Source: Marsupella aquatica (Eukaryota > Marchantiophyta). From it: a stretch of DNA of 64,000 nucleotides. The notes beneath the pieces were generated by a model that made no database searches, had not been told where the DNA came from, and saw only the letters and a program-made list of their open reading frames with translations. The DNA lies in the NCBI GenBank assembly GCA_973895155.1, contig OZ316892.1:6014001-6078000 (forward strand), written 5' to 3'. The position numbers were made by a program, and so were the translations under genes. Within the stretch, counting starts at the first letter, position 1; each line of letters begins with the position of its first letter. Below, piece after piece: positions 11,297 through 21,200 of the stretch.

Positions 11297-13195
11297 ATGG
11301 GACGATGGGAATTGTCTTCTGATGATGAAGACAAAGAGTTCACGACACAACATCTTACCATGCAAGATGGTCAAGGATCCTATTGTGACGATGAAGCTCT
11401 TCGTAATAATGTGTTGGATAATCTTACAACCATTGGCATTCACTATGAGGCTAAACCCAAGGTTGATGGAACACCGGCGCCAAACACAAGAAGATGGGAA
11501 GATGAGGGTATGAAGGATGAATGGAGTATATTAACGCCCAATGTAAATCCTCCCCATGACGAATGGGCCATGAATGCAAAGGAATTGGAGATGTTGATGC
11601 CAAAGAAAGACTTTTGGCCATTAGCACAACAAGTTTTTCACGATCCGGATCTTTGGGCAACAAGATCATGGGCGCAAGAAAAATTCACCATGTCCAAAGT
11701 AACACATGCAGGTGTTAAATCACATTGGCAGCAACAATATCGAGAGTTTGCTCCACACAAAGCCCAAACGAAAATGAGTTCCGTTTACCCTCCTTTTATC
11801 CGATGTCTGATTGCTGAATTCATTCTCAAGTGGAAGGTGGATTACCGTTGGGAAAACAGTGCTGGCAAGCTGACTCATCAGGTGCATCCATCAGTGGTTG
11901 CGATTGCAACGAATAGGAATACAACTATTGCAAAGGACCCTTCAATGGAGACTTCCAACAAGGGATCCAAAAGAAAGCTAGATGACACTGGGGAGGGATA
12001 TGCGCATGAGAAGGGGAAAGCGGCTGTACTTCCTCGAGTCTCCATGCCTGACCGTGCAGCACCACCAACCAATGTGGAGTCAACGCACACCAAAAAACCA
12101 ATCCTTGTAGGTGTTGGGAGTAGAACTCCACATGCAAAGAACAACAATGTTACTGATGCTAACAAGGATAAGTTCAACCTGCACAACATATGCAAGAGCT
12201 TGGGGGCAGATGTTGCAGAGGTGATTGAGACAAATCTCCGCACGAAGTATGTAGTGGAGCTATGTGAATGTGGCAGCATCGAAAAGTTCAAGTCACAATT
12301 GCAACAAGCTGATATAAAGATGAGATCACTTGAGAAGAAGCAGAACGAGCCGACGACCAATTCGGAAGTGATGTTGTACAAGTGTCAATTGTTTGACAAG
12401 ATGGAAGAAATCAATAAGCTGACAAAACAACTTGCTGAAAAAGAGCGTCAATGCAATGAACTGGCACGACTTGAGGAGAAGGACAAGATCATTAATGATC
12501 TTAAAAGTGAACTTGCAACGCAAGCAATCATCATATCAAATCTTCACGAAGAGGTGCAAGAATTTAACAATGGTGCTTTGGGGATGAGGTCAAACAAAGG
12601 GCAAGGTGAATTATCGTCGCCAAATTTTGTTAACATGCAAATCATAGATCCTACAGGGCACAGCAACCTTTTTCCAGATGTGGAGGTTGACGCGGAAGGT
12701 ATTGATAGGTTTTTTGATAAGTGGAAAAAGGATGAAACTATGACAGCATTTGTTCGTGAAAAGGATGACAAGTGTACTTGGTGCCTATATCCTTGGGGCC
12801 CTGAATCTGTTTCCATGTTGGGAACCTGCGGTCATATATGGCATCATGCTTGCTTGTCTAAATGGTTGAAGAAAAGCCGAAAATGTTGGTGTCGCACACC
12901 ATTTCATGAACGTGAGTATGAGCAACGAGGATTGTTGAAGCAAATGCCATCAATAGAGACTCAACAAAATACTGAAGATATGACTGAAGATATGACTGAA
13001 GATACTATACCGGCGATGCAAATAGATGAAACTCCCATTGAACATTTCACAATCAATGAATATAATTTGTCAGATGGGGAATTTGACAGGTTGTTATTCA
13101 GTGGTCGACTCGATGAGTGGAAACAATATGCGGCAGCCAACCAGCCATCAATAGATGAGCAAAATTTGCAACGATCCATTTGGCGCCATCGATGA
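11297..13195 (+). CDS. Coiled-coil protein with C-terminal RING-type zinc finger
   Basis: I place the start at ATG 11297 (MGRWELSSDDEDKEF), which opens a hydrophilic acidic stretch; the frame extends 17 codons further upstream to an ATG at 11246. The product is about 632 residues. Residues 80-190 are a tryptophan-rich, unrecognised domain. Residues 330-450 are strongly charged with heptad-like leucines, probably a coiled coil. Residues about 492-535 hold a RING-H2-like pattern: CTWC, then CGHIWHHACLSKW, then KCWC. The last zinc pair is spaced C-x-C rather than C-x2-C. A RING suggests E3 ubiquitin-ligase activity, which is family knowledge and not shown here. The acidic C-terminus contains a short threefold repeat of a DMTE unit near 12975-13005. 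It follows the kinase in the same direction inside the hAT element and may be co-expressed with it. Confidence 0.68.
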   Translation: MGRWELSSDDEDKEFTTQHLTMQDGQGSYCDDEALRNNVLDNLTTIGIHYEAKPKVDGTPAPNTRRWEDEGMKDEWSILTPNVNPPHDEWAMNAKELEMLMPKKDFWPLAQQVFHDPDLWATRSWAQEKFTMSKVTHAGVKSHWQQQYREFAPHKAQTKMSSVYPPFIRCLIAEFILKWKVDYRWENSAGKLTHQVHPSVVAIATNRNTTIAKDPSMETSNKGSKRKLDDTGEGYAHEKGKAAVLPRVSMPDRAAPPTNVESTHTKKPILVGVGSRTPHAKNNNVTDANKDKFNLHNICKSLGADVAEVIETNLRTKYVVELCECGSIEKFKSQLQQADIKMRSLEKKQNEPTTNSEVMLYKCQLFDKMEEINKLTKQLAEKERQCNELARLEEKDKIINDLKSELATQAIIISNLHEEVQEFNNGALGMRSNKGQGELSSPNFVNMQIIDPTGHSNLFPDVEVDAEGIDRFFDKWKKDETMTAFVREKDDKCTWCLYPWGPESVSMLGTCGHIWHHACLSKWLKKSRKCWCRTPFHEREYEQRGLLKQMPSIETQQNTEDMTEDMTEDTIPAMQIDETPIEHFTINEYNLSDGEFDRLLFSGRLDEWKQYAAANQPSIDEQNLQRSIWRHR

Positions 13196-13848
13196 CGTCA
13201 ACAACAGGCAGAGGTGAAAACAGAAGTTGTTGACAATAACAACAAAAGGAACTAAAACCAATAGTCTCTACATTTTGATGTTATTTTCATGTAGTTACTA
13301 TTAGAGACATTTTGTTAAAATAGAAGCGGCATATCCTCTTTGACAATTATTTTCAACTTGTAATTGGTAAAGAGATTTTGGAGTGACATTACATTGCATA
13401 TCTCGTTGAGTACATATATTTTTCATTGGGGGCATGGCGTCGCCTTTTGGAGAATGTGTATTTTCGTAAGAATATTCCATCCTCCAATCAGCCATAGGTT
13501 TTGGAAGCATATTGTCGGGCTCACAATCATATTTTTGGACAAGTATGAGGAAAATAGACGTGATGAGAGACGGTAGCACAGTAGACTCAGGTACTGATCC
13601 TTCTCTGAAATCATTTCCAAAAGGAGATCGTGTAGCACAATGAGTTCAACAAAGTCAACATCGCAATGGTTTTAGCCGCCCAAGTTGAGAATGATTTTGT
13701 AGAAGGATGTATACCTAAGTCCACTCACTTTTCCTGTCTTTCATAATTTTTTCCGCTATTGCTGCTACGGCCAATGACATTCATGCACATGCGAACCGAG
13801 GCCAACGCCTACTCCTTTGCCCACCGCAAAAATGGGCCCTCATTACAA
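13196..13848. other. Intergenic region after the RING gene
   Basis: No gene seen. It begins with probable 3' untranslated sequence and ends with the word caatgacattcatgcacatgc, the start of a module that recurs between the hairpins that follow. Confidence 0.4.
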
Positions 13849-14013
13849 CTTGAAGTTGAACGGAGTTTATTTGAGTACGAGAGAAGTTCTGAAAGCAAAT
13901 GCACTCTCAGGTCAAATTTTCAGGTCCTTCGAGCAAAAAATTACTGAGTATGTCATCGATCCGTTGGTTTCACAACTTCTCTCGTACTCAAATAAACTCT
14001 GTTCAACTTCAAG
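13849..14013. repeat. Long inverted repeat H1 of the central hairpin array
   Basis: Arms 13849-13888 and 13974-14013 are 40 bases each and complementary except for one mismatch. The loop is about 85 bases. Confidence 0.9.
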
Positions 14014-14130
14014 TAGCGTAGCTGCTACGACCAATGACATTCATGGGCATGCAAACCGAGGCCAACGCCTCTACATTTGCCTACCCCAAAAATGGGCCCT
14101 GATTAGAACTTGAAGTTGAACAGAGTTTTT

Positions 14131-14252
14131 TTCATTATGAGAAGGTTTATTCAAGCAATGGCACTCTCAGGTCAATATTTCAGGTCCTCCTGACTTTGTT
14201 ATTATTGAATATGTTCGTGCTCCGTTGCTTGAATAAATCTTCTGATAATGAA
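14131..14252. repeat. Long inverted repeat H2
   Basis: Arms 14131-14161 and 14222-14252 (31 bases) are complementary with three mismatches. Confidence 0.85.
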
Positions 14253-14317
14253 ATGAACTGACCAATTACTGGAGTACGGCTGCTACGGCCTATGACATTA
14301 ATTCGCACAATTGCATG

Positions 14318-14572
14318 TTTATATCCTCTCCTTTCCGAATTCCAATTCGAGCTTGGACATCCTCTCGTCAGCTGGTCTCCACCATTGCAGTTGCTCTTCA
14401 CGCAAACCAAGATAGCAGTCTCTAGAATCCTCGAACCTATTTTATTTCAATGCATCATTCATAGTGTTTGAGGAATCCAGAGGTTCGCATGAGGAGCAAC
14501 TGAAAGGGTGGAGACCTGCTGACGAGAGGGTGTCCAAGCTCGAATTGGAATTCGGACAGGAGAGGATATAAA
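14318..14572. repeat. Long inverted repeat H3, the longest of the array
   Basis: Arms 14318-14408 and 14482-14572 are 91 bases each with only scattered mismatches. Pairing resumes inside the loop (tctagaatcctcgaac with gtttgaggaatccaga), making a long fold-back. Confidence 0.9.
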
Positions 14573-14714
14573 CGGGTGAACTTTGACTTGAAATTGGTGA
14601 CTGTATTTTGCGTCTGCATATCAATTTGGTGACCGATCTTGCGGAATCCCCGTGACCGTGTCTGATCATCATCATGACATTGCTCTCCTTGGCCACCAAT
14701 GGGCCCTCATTACA

Positions 14715-14826
14715 ACTTCAAGTTGAACGGGGTTTATATGATTATGAGAAGGTTACTGATTATGTAGGCGATGTGTTCATTTCACAACTTCTCTCATAGT
14801 CATATAAACTCTGCCCAACTTCAAGT
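14715..14826. repeat. Long inverted repeat H4
   Basis: Arms 14715-14754 and 14786-14826 are about 40 bases with several mismatches. The arm sequence is a diverged copy of H1 (acttcaagttgaacggggttta). Confidence 0.85.
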
Positions 14827-14904
14827 AGTGCAGCTGCTACGGTCAACGACATTCACCCACCCCAAAAATGGGCCCTCATTACAACTTCAAGTTCAACTAA
14901 GTTT

Positions 14905-15030
14905 ATTTTATTACGAGAAGGTTTATTCAAGCAATGACATTCTCAGGTCCAATAATGAGGTCCTCTCGACCTCATTATTATTGAATATGACGGTGCTCTA
15001 TTGCTGGACTAAATCTTCGCATAGTGAAAT
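14905..15030. repeat. Long inverted repeat H5
   Basis: Outer arms near 14905-14938 and 14997-15030 resemble H2. A perfect inner hairpin, aataatgaggtc with gacctcattatt, lies near 14951-14980. Confidence 0.8.
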
Positions 15031-15322
15031 GAACTAACCAATTAATGGAGGGGGCTAGTATGGACTACGGCTGCTATGGCCAACAACAAGGTACTTTGAA
15101 ATAGTCAGTGTTGGAGATTTGGAAAACATGTTGCGTTGGTGTGTCTCTATGGCATTCTCAAATGCAAATACAAATAAATTATTCAATCATTGTACAATAA
15201 TAAACACACTGGAAGACAATACAATCATGTTACAAAAAATATAATTGTTTATAATTTTGTCTATGTCAGATACGACAATATAAGAGTAGCAACACTTGAT
15301 ATTATCCTAATGAAAAGATGCT

Positions 15323-17615
15323 TCAAGGCTGTGAAGAGAAATTTCGTGCATTGTTGTTAAGATTTTTGCACAAAAGCGCATTCCACTCGTCTTGTTTGTC
15401 TCCCCAACTGAGTGGATCACGATTGTGTGACTGAACATTGTGCGATGTTTCTTGAAATGATGATATTCCTCGAAACCCACCAAGGCCAATAGGCCTGTTC
15501 GACGTATATGGATTCATGACACTTGGCCCTGCATACGCATTCAAGGGTGGACCTGCATGGTGTTGCCAGTTTGCATGTGGGTCGTTTGAAGTTTGACCTT
15601 CATGATTGTTGTATCCATGAAAAAAGGTTGATGTCCTTCCATTCGTCGGATGCCCTGCTGTGCCTGTGCGTTGCTCGTTGAAATATGGTCTGCTTGTGTC
15701 AACATCATTCGCAAAGTTCGACCAAGGTGACCTTGGTTGGGAAGGCATCATAAAGTTTATGTCCAGTGATGCATCTTCCTCGTCTTGGATTTGCGATTCA
15801 TCAATTGTAGGATACATCTCCAAATCCATTTCATTCTCCCATTCCTCTGCAGCAGTGATGTCTGTATCTGGTGGAATACGAGTCAAGAACTCACTATCCT
15901 TATCCAGTGAAAATCCGTGTAGCAATTCATCAGCATCATCAATTGTATCATAATCTTCGACATCTTCTTCACCAAGAGCCGCACGTGTTGCATCGTACTC
16001 TTCATTGCTGCACAACTCCATGGAGATAGGTCTAGGTCCATCATTTGTTCTTCTTCTTTGGTCATAACGTTCATATATAAACGTATGCGGGTTTCGAACA
16101 TTTGTGAGCCCTTTCTCTACCCTCATGTTTGTAAATACAAACACCAAATCTTTTGCTCGATCATTTGTCAATCGATTGCGACTTTTGGAATGTATAAATC
16201 CATACGAACTCCAGTTTCGCTCGCAAGCTGATGCGCACACTTTTTGGTGTAAGATTCTTCGCGCCAGGATTCTCAAATATTTATAATCTGCACCATACGC
16301 ATGCCACCACTCTGCTGGACTGACATTACCTATACTTGATTGGGCGGCTCCCATCGCTATTGATGTGTTGGGATTTTTTTTGGGCGTCAATGGCTTGACT
16401 GTGGATGGCAGAAATAAGTTCTCTGACGTCGCGATCATGGTTGATCCCCTCCTTCACCTGTTGTTCTGAATATCTAGCAATGTATTCACTGAAACCCCTG
16501 TAGAGTTCTGGATCTCCAGCGACATCTATGTCCTCATCAAAAAACATTTGGGGATTGAGATATGTTGTCGCTAGCATGAAATCAGTGGTAAGAGATTTTT
16601 TTCGATCCAAATACACTTTTAGTATCTTCGGTTTCAATACCTCTGTTACCAATGGACAATCCTCCATGCTTGCTTTCAAAACATCAATCCCTCTTTTCAA
16701 ACTCCAATACAACCAACCTGATTGCGGAGAATCACCATCAAATTCTCGCAACATCTTGACCAACGGAGTAAAGAATTTAACTATATCCTTCACTTCAACC
16801 CAAAATGTATCTTGCTGTATCCACATTTTAAGTTCGTCTGCCTTTCCCCTCGTCATGTGTCCAGCTGATTTTGGTCGCAATGGAAGTCTATCACGATAAG
16901 ACTGCCAATTATCATCAATGACCATCTGTTGTAAAGCTCCTCTTAGCTCCAACGCTCTTTGTGCCATTAGGAAATTGGTCGCAAATCTAGTTGCATTTGG
17001 ATTCAACAGTTTTTTGTCAGGAGATTTTCTTGCAAATATTGCAGAAAGCTTTTGCGATGATGAAACTGCTTTTACTATCCACCTCAACTGTTTAAAAATC
17101 TTTTGGAATGGATTCTGTCCAGCATCATCTAGCACTACACGCTTGTGACCACACATATCCTCTAGCAGCAAATTAAACACGTGGGCAGCACACCAGCTCC
17201 AAGTGACATGAGGATACTTTTTCATGACTACCTCACAACCTGCTACGCGATTTGCGGGTGCTCCATCAGTTACAATTTGAATAATATGATCTGCACCAAT
17301 ATCCTCAATGTATTTCAACCACATGTCGCCAAGATATTTCCCATCTTTCTTGTCAGCTTGCGCAGCATTCCAACTATCCAAGAAGAAGTCACCTTTAGAA
17401 GTCAACAACATGACATTCATCAAAGGTTCTCTTCGGACGTTTTCCCATCCATCTGAAGAAAGAGAATACCCATAAGGTTTTGCCTCCTTTAAAGTTTGCA
17501 TCATGTCCTTTGTGAGATCCTCCTTACTGTCTTCCAATAATTTCAATCGCAAACTTCGCATCGTAGGTAGAGAATAACCATTGACAATCCCTTTTGAAGT
17601 CTCTATGACTGCTTC
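15323..17615 (-). pseudogene. hAT transposase, C-terminal part (DUF659 and dimerisation), interrupted at its 5' side
   Basis: Reading on the minus strand from 17615, the frame continues the protein that stops at 28395-29014. It runs through GYSLPTMRSLRLKLLED and a DUF659-type core with SDGW, VTDGAPANRVAG and a CAAHVFNLLLEDM motif, the usual hAT catalytic Asp positions and Cys/His motif. A one-base frameshift lies in a run of eight A (plus-strand T run 16374-16381). The other frame carries SPAEWWHAYG, then LARRILHQKVCASACERNWSSYG, the hAT dimerisation signature, and an acidic, Asn/Gly-rich tail ending at 15323. Two defects, the nested insertion and the frameshift, make this copy non-functional as read, although the frameshift might be a homopolymer error. 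It converges with the kinase and RING genes of the same element. Confidence 0.88.
17608..17615. repeat. Target-site duplication, left copy, of the nested element
   Basis: The word actgcttc lies here and at 28395-28402, directly outside both terminal inverted repeats. In the hAT frame it encodes part of Glu-Ala-Val. Joining the two sides with one copy restores REAVIETSKG in frame. Confidence 0.93.
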
Positions 17616-17630
17616 CTCGGGGGTCTCACT
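17616..17630. repeat. Terminal inverted repeat, left, of the nested element
   Basis: ctcgggggtctcact is the exact reverse complement of 28380-28394. Beyond 15 bases the two ends diverge, but gaccccc words recur within about 60 bases of the left end and again near 28186 on the right. Confidence 0.92.
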
Positions 17631-17639
17631 ATATGGAGG

Positions 17640-18077
17640 ACCCCCCCATCACCTGCGACGTTTTCATGCCTAGACCCCCATACTTATTAAGTTGAATTTT
17701 TTTTTTCCTCCCTCTTTCTTTCTTCTAAGAGTCTAAAATCCAAATTGTATTGCCCCTATAATTTGTGAAGTAAAGTGTCACATATCAATATAAAATGCCT
17801 AGAAAGAAAAGATAAGTCTATGTCAGTACCTTGTGAAGTCGTATGTCAGACATGGCACGCCCTGCAACAGTTCTTGCACCTTTGTCAACCTTAAACTTTG
17901 ATCATTTCAATGCATCATTTATATTGTGTACCTAAAAGGTCATCCCAATATAAACCTTACGTGCATAAGTGGGATGGCCTTTAAGGTCACAACATAAATA
18001 ATCCATTCCACCCATTGATCACCAATCCCATGCTCCATCCATACTCCATTTAAAACTTATGTTGAGAGATGTAACAT
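17640..18077. other. Subterminal region of the nested element, no gene
   Basis: It starts with a C-run and gaccccc words. It may contain the body of the SINE-like sequence whose tRNA-shaped head is at 18078-18136. A ttttaaa stretch about 24 bases beyond that head on the minus strand could act as a pol III stop. Confidence 0.4.
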
Positions 18078-18136
18078 GTGACGGAGGGGAATTGAACCCC
18101 TAATTGAGAAAGGATCTCAAGTTGCCAATCCGTCAC
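18078..18136 (-). other. tRNA-shaped sequence lacking a D arm, probably a SINE head
   Basis: On the minus strand this 59-base segment folds as a 7-bp acceptor-like stem (gtgacgg with ccgtcac), a 9-base linker in place of a D arm, a 5-bp stem ttgag/ctcaa with 7-base loop atccttt (U at the position of U33, CCU at the anticodon positions), two bases, and a T arm aggggttcaattcccct. The B-box match ggttcaattcc is complete. An A-box-like word, tagtgggatagg, lies upstream on the same strand near 18155. A missing D arm and a U after the anticodon argue against a working nuclear tRNA. A pol III-transcribed SINE head fits better, and the retroposon head near 7350 has related words. Confidence 0.5.
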
Positions 18137-18170
18137 CCCCTATCCTATCCCACTACACCCACTAATATTA

Positions 18171-18250
18171 ACAAAATAAAACATATATACAGACTCTCAA
18201 AAACTAAACAACAAAATAAAACATATATACAGACTCTCAAAAACTAAACA
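18171..18250. repeat. Exact two-copy tandem repeat, 40 bp unit
   Basis: The unit at 18171-18210 is repeated without change at 18211-18250, just downstream of the transposase stop. It may lie in the 3' untranslated region. Confidence 0.95.
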
Positions 18251-18262
18251 GTAACATGATAT

Positions 18263-21200
18263 TCATACCATTGTTTGAAGATACTGATCCAAAGCACGTC
18301 TATCTATTGGATCCAACACATAGATACGATCCATAACCCCTTCTTTCATGGTTAAACTAACACTAGCAATGACCATTTCAATATCCATCCATTTCAAATC
18401 AGTGGTATCATATCTGAATTCACTTTTGCTCTTACCAATAGGACTATACCAATTTAACAACAGTTCACAAATGTTACCTGATTGCCCTGCAAGTGGATTT
18501 GGCCTATCCATCAAATCAATTGGTGACCGACAATTGCCCCACCTACTGCCATACTTCTGTCTCATTTGGACAATCCGACCCAACCAAAAATATTTCTTAC
18601 CTGCTGAGATTGCCTCCACCACAACCTTATTCTTTCCTCCCTTTCTTTTTCCAGATCTAGTACTTGGAGCAGGACTATCATCAGACTCAAATGCAATTGC
18701 ACAATCAGTGCCAACATCAACAAAACATGAGTTAGGATTGACTTCTTGCACTTTTCTCTTGCCAGTACTATAGTATAGCACTTGTTTCACCCTTGTCAGC
18801 CTATCTTTTGACAAATGCGGATTTCCTACCAACTGGCTTACCAGAGTGGATTTGTAAATCACCTTGCCTTCATAAGTAACAGTAGGCACTACCTTGGTAC
18901 GATTCTGTACATTAGTTACAGCATGGACAACTGATCCAAACACATGCCGAACTTCATGACCTAATGTCTCAAGCTCATCTGAGGGGTCTACATCAAACTG
19001 TATATCATCTCTGTGTACATCATCTGAATGCATCTCAGGAACAACAATGGGATCTGGTTCTGTTAACCATGCATCTATTCTATTCAGATCATCCTCAGGA
19101 TCTTCCAATTCATGAAAATCTCCAGTTGGGCGAGGACCTATGTCTGGTGGTTGGTGCTCTACTTGCTCCTCAGAATCATTGCAAACAATTGCTTCCTTCA
19201 GAACCACCTCTAGTGGCCAGGTCTCACTTTCCACAACCCAAGGACATGTCCACCATCTCTTTCTAGCTGCTGGTAAGGAACTTCGTGGAGACATCTGCAA
19301 TTGATGCATAAGATCCTTAGCAGCAACAAAACCTTCTTTAAGGGCTGCAACCACTAATTCATTAGTCTCAATGAGAGAATAGTCAAGTAGATTTGGTGCT
19401 TCCTCCCCTTCCCCTATAGGATGAATCTTCCCCCATACATGATCTTGTTTCTTATGTGAACGACCTATCTTCAAGCCTTCTGGTCCATATTCTAGGGCAG
19501 CAAGCCGGTTCAGTCCAACAGCACTATCCAACAGAGAGCCAAAATCATAATTCCGCTCATGGCCACTCATGCCTCCTACCTTGCTGAAGAAAATCTCACA
19601 ACAATCTGAACCTAGCAAGTGGAAGGGAACACCTAGATGTGGGAACTTATCTCGAAAGGCACAAATTAACAGCACAATGAAATGACATGACATGTTAACA
19701 TCATGAAAAGCCTGAATAGACATCATGTCTTTCTCAGTGTGTGCTGCAAAGTTCCCACCCACTGAATGGTCACCAAACCTCAACCACAATCTCCACAAAC
19801 GTAGAAAGAATGAAACCTTGGATGCTAACACAATACGGGACCTCAAATCATGAACTGGAGAAAAGAAAATATCTAAGTAATCTGCACAAATCTCCAAGTA
19901 CAACTGAGTTCCTAAACTTCGTTCATGTTGTACATCTCTCCTCTCATACATATCTTTTAGACATTGCTGCACTCTTCTTGCTGCTATTCGTTGTGGACCT
20001 GCCCAATTCTGCCGGTCAGTCCTATTCACATCATCCCAAGCCATGCCATGTTCATGAATTGGATAATGATTGTAGACATTAGCTACATAAGATAAAGATG
20101 CATGTTGATCTCCTAGCACCAGTAAAGAAGACACTCTGTCTAAGGGGTTTATCATCTTTTTCCCATTATGAGGTTGGTCTTGGTCACCAAAGCCATACAA
20201 ATCTCCATTTGGTAGAATTGAAACAGAGTATGTCCACCCTTCCCACCCAACTCCGTACCTTGGGTATGATCCATTCTGCCCTCTGTAATCTTCCAGCATC
20301 AGCTTTCGGCGACGTGCATCACCATCACTAGCATGTCCAAGCAAAGGGCCTACCATAGCTCTACAATATTCATCCCAAAAAGCCTTTAACTGGACCCAAT
20401 GCTCTCGTACCCGGCCAAGAAGCTGTGAACTTATTACAAGTTGGAAGTGCACACACAGCCAATTTAGGTAAGGACTCATGCAGAGGATTCACAATCACAA
20501 CTCGGGCATACATGCACTTGGGGCATTGTTCAAATGTACTTACAATTTTATCATACCCCTCATCACCTTCACCAACTAGAATTTCCAAACCATAGGAGCA
20601 TACATGCTGCTCTGAAGGTCCACAGAAACCAATGAGAGTATCATACTTTGCCTCCCACCTGAAACACAGACATGCAATTTTTCAATATCACAGCAATTCC
20701 AGCCAAGTGCTACTTGTAAAGTCATTAAAAAAACAATTGGAAAAATGTCCAGTTCCAATTACCTAGGGCGTTCTTTGATCCTTGTTTCATCCTCAGCAAA
20801 GATAACAGGCACATCCCCCTCAATGCCCAATGAGTGCTTTGCAGCAGACAACACTCTAGCAATCTCCTGAAAGGTTTCCTTCCGTAACCCGGTTCGAAAA
20901 GGTGTGAGTTTTGCTCTATCACGTTTTAGGGTCACAAGGCTAGGGGCTGTCAAGTTTCGTGCAAAACAATGAGCAACTTGACGGCCCCCAAATTGGAACA
21001 TAGCCTGAGCAATAGCTCGAGTCCTATTACTGTAACGATTACCTTTTGGCTTCCTGCCTAAATTGCGAGCTACATCCTTCAAGAAATCCCACAAACCCTC
21101 CTTACCACCAAATGCACCATTCCTGTGTCCATTCAAAATACTCCTAAGAAACAATCTCAAATCCTTCCTGTCTGCTGCAACTCCTAACAACTCCTCTAGT

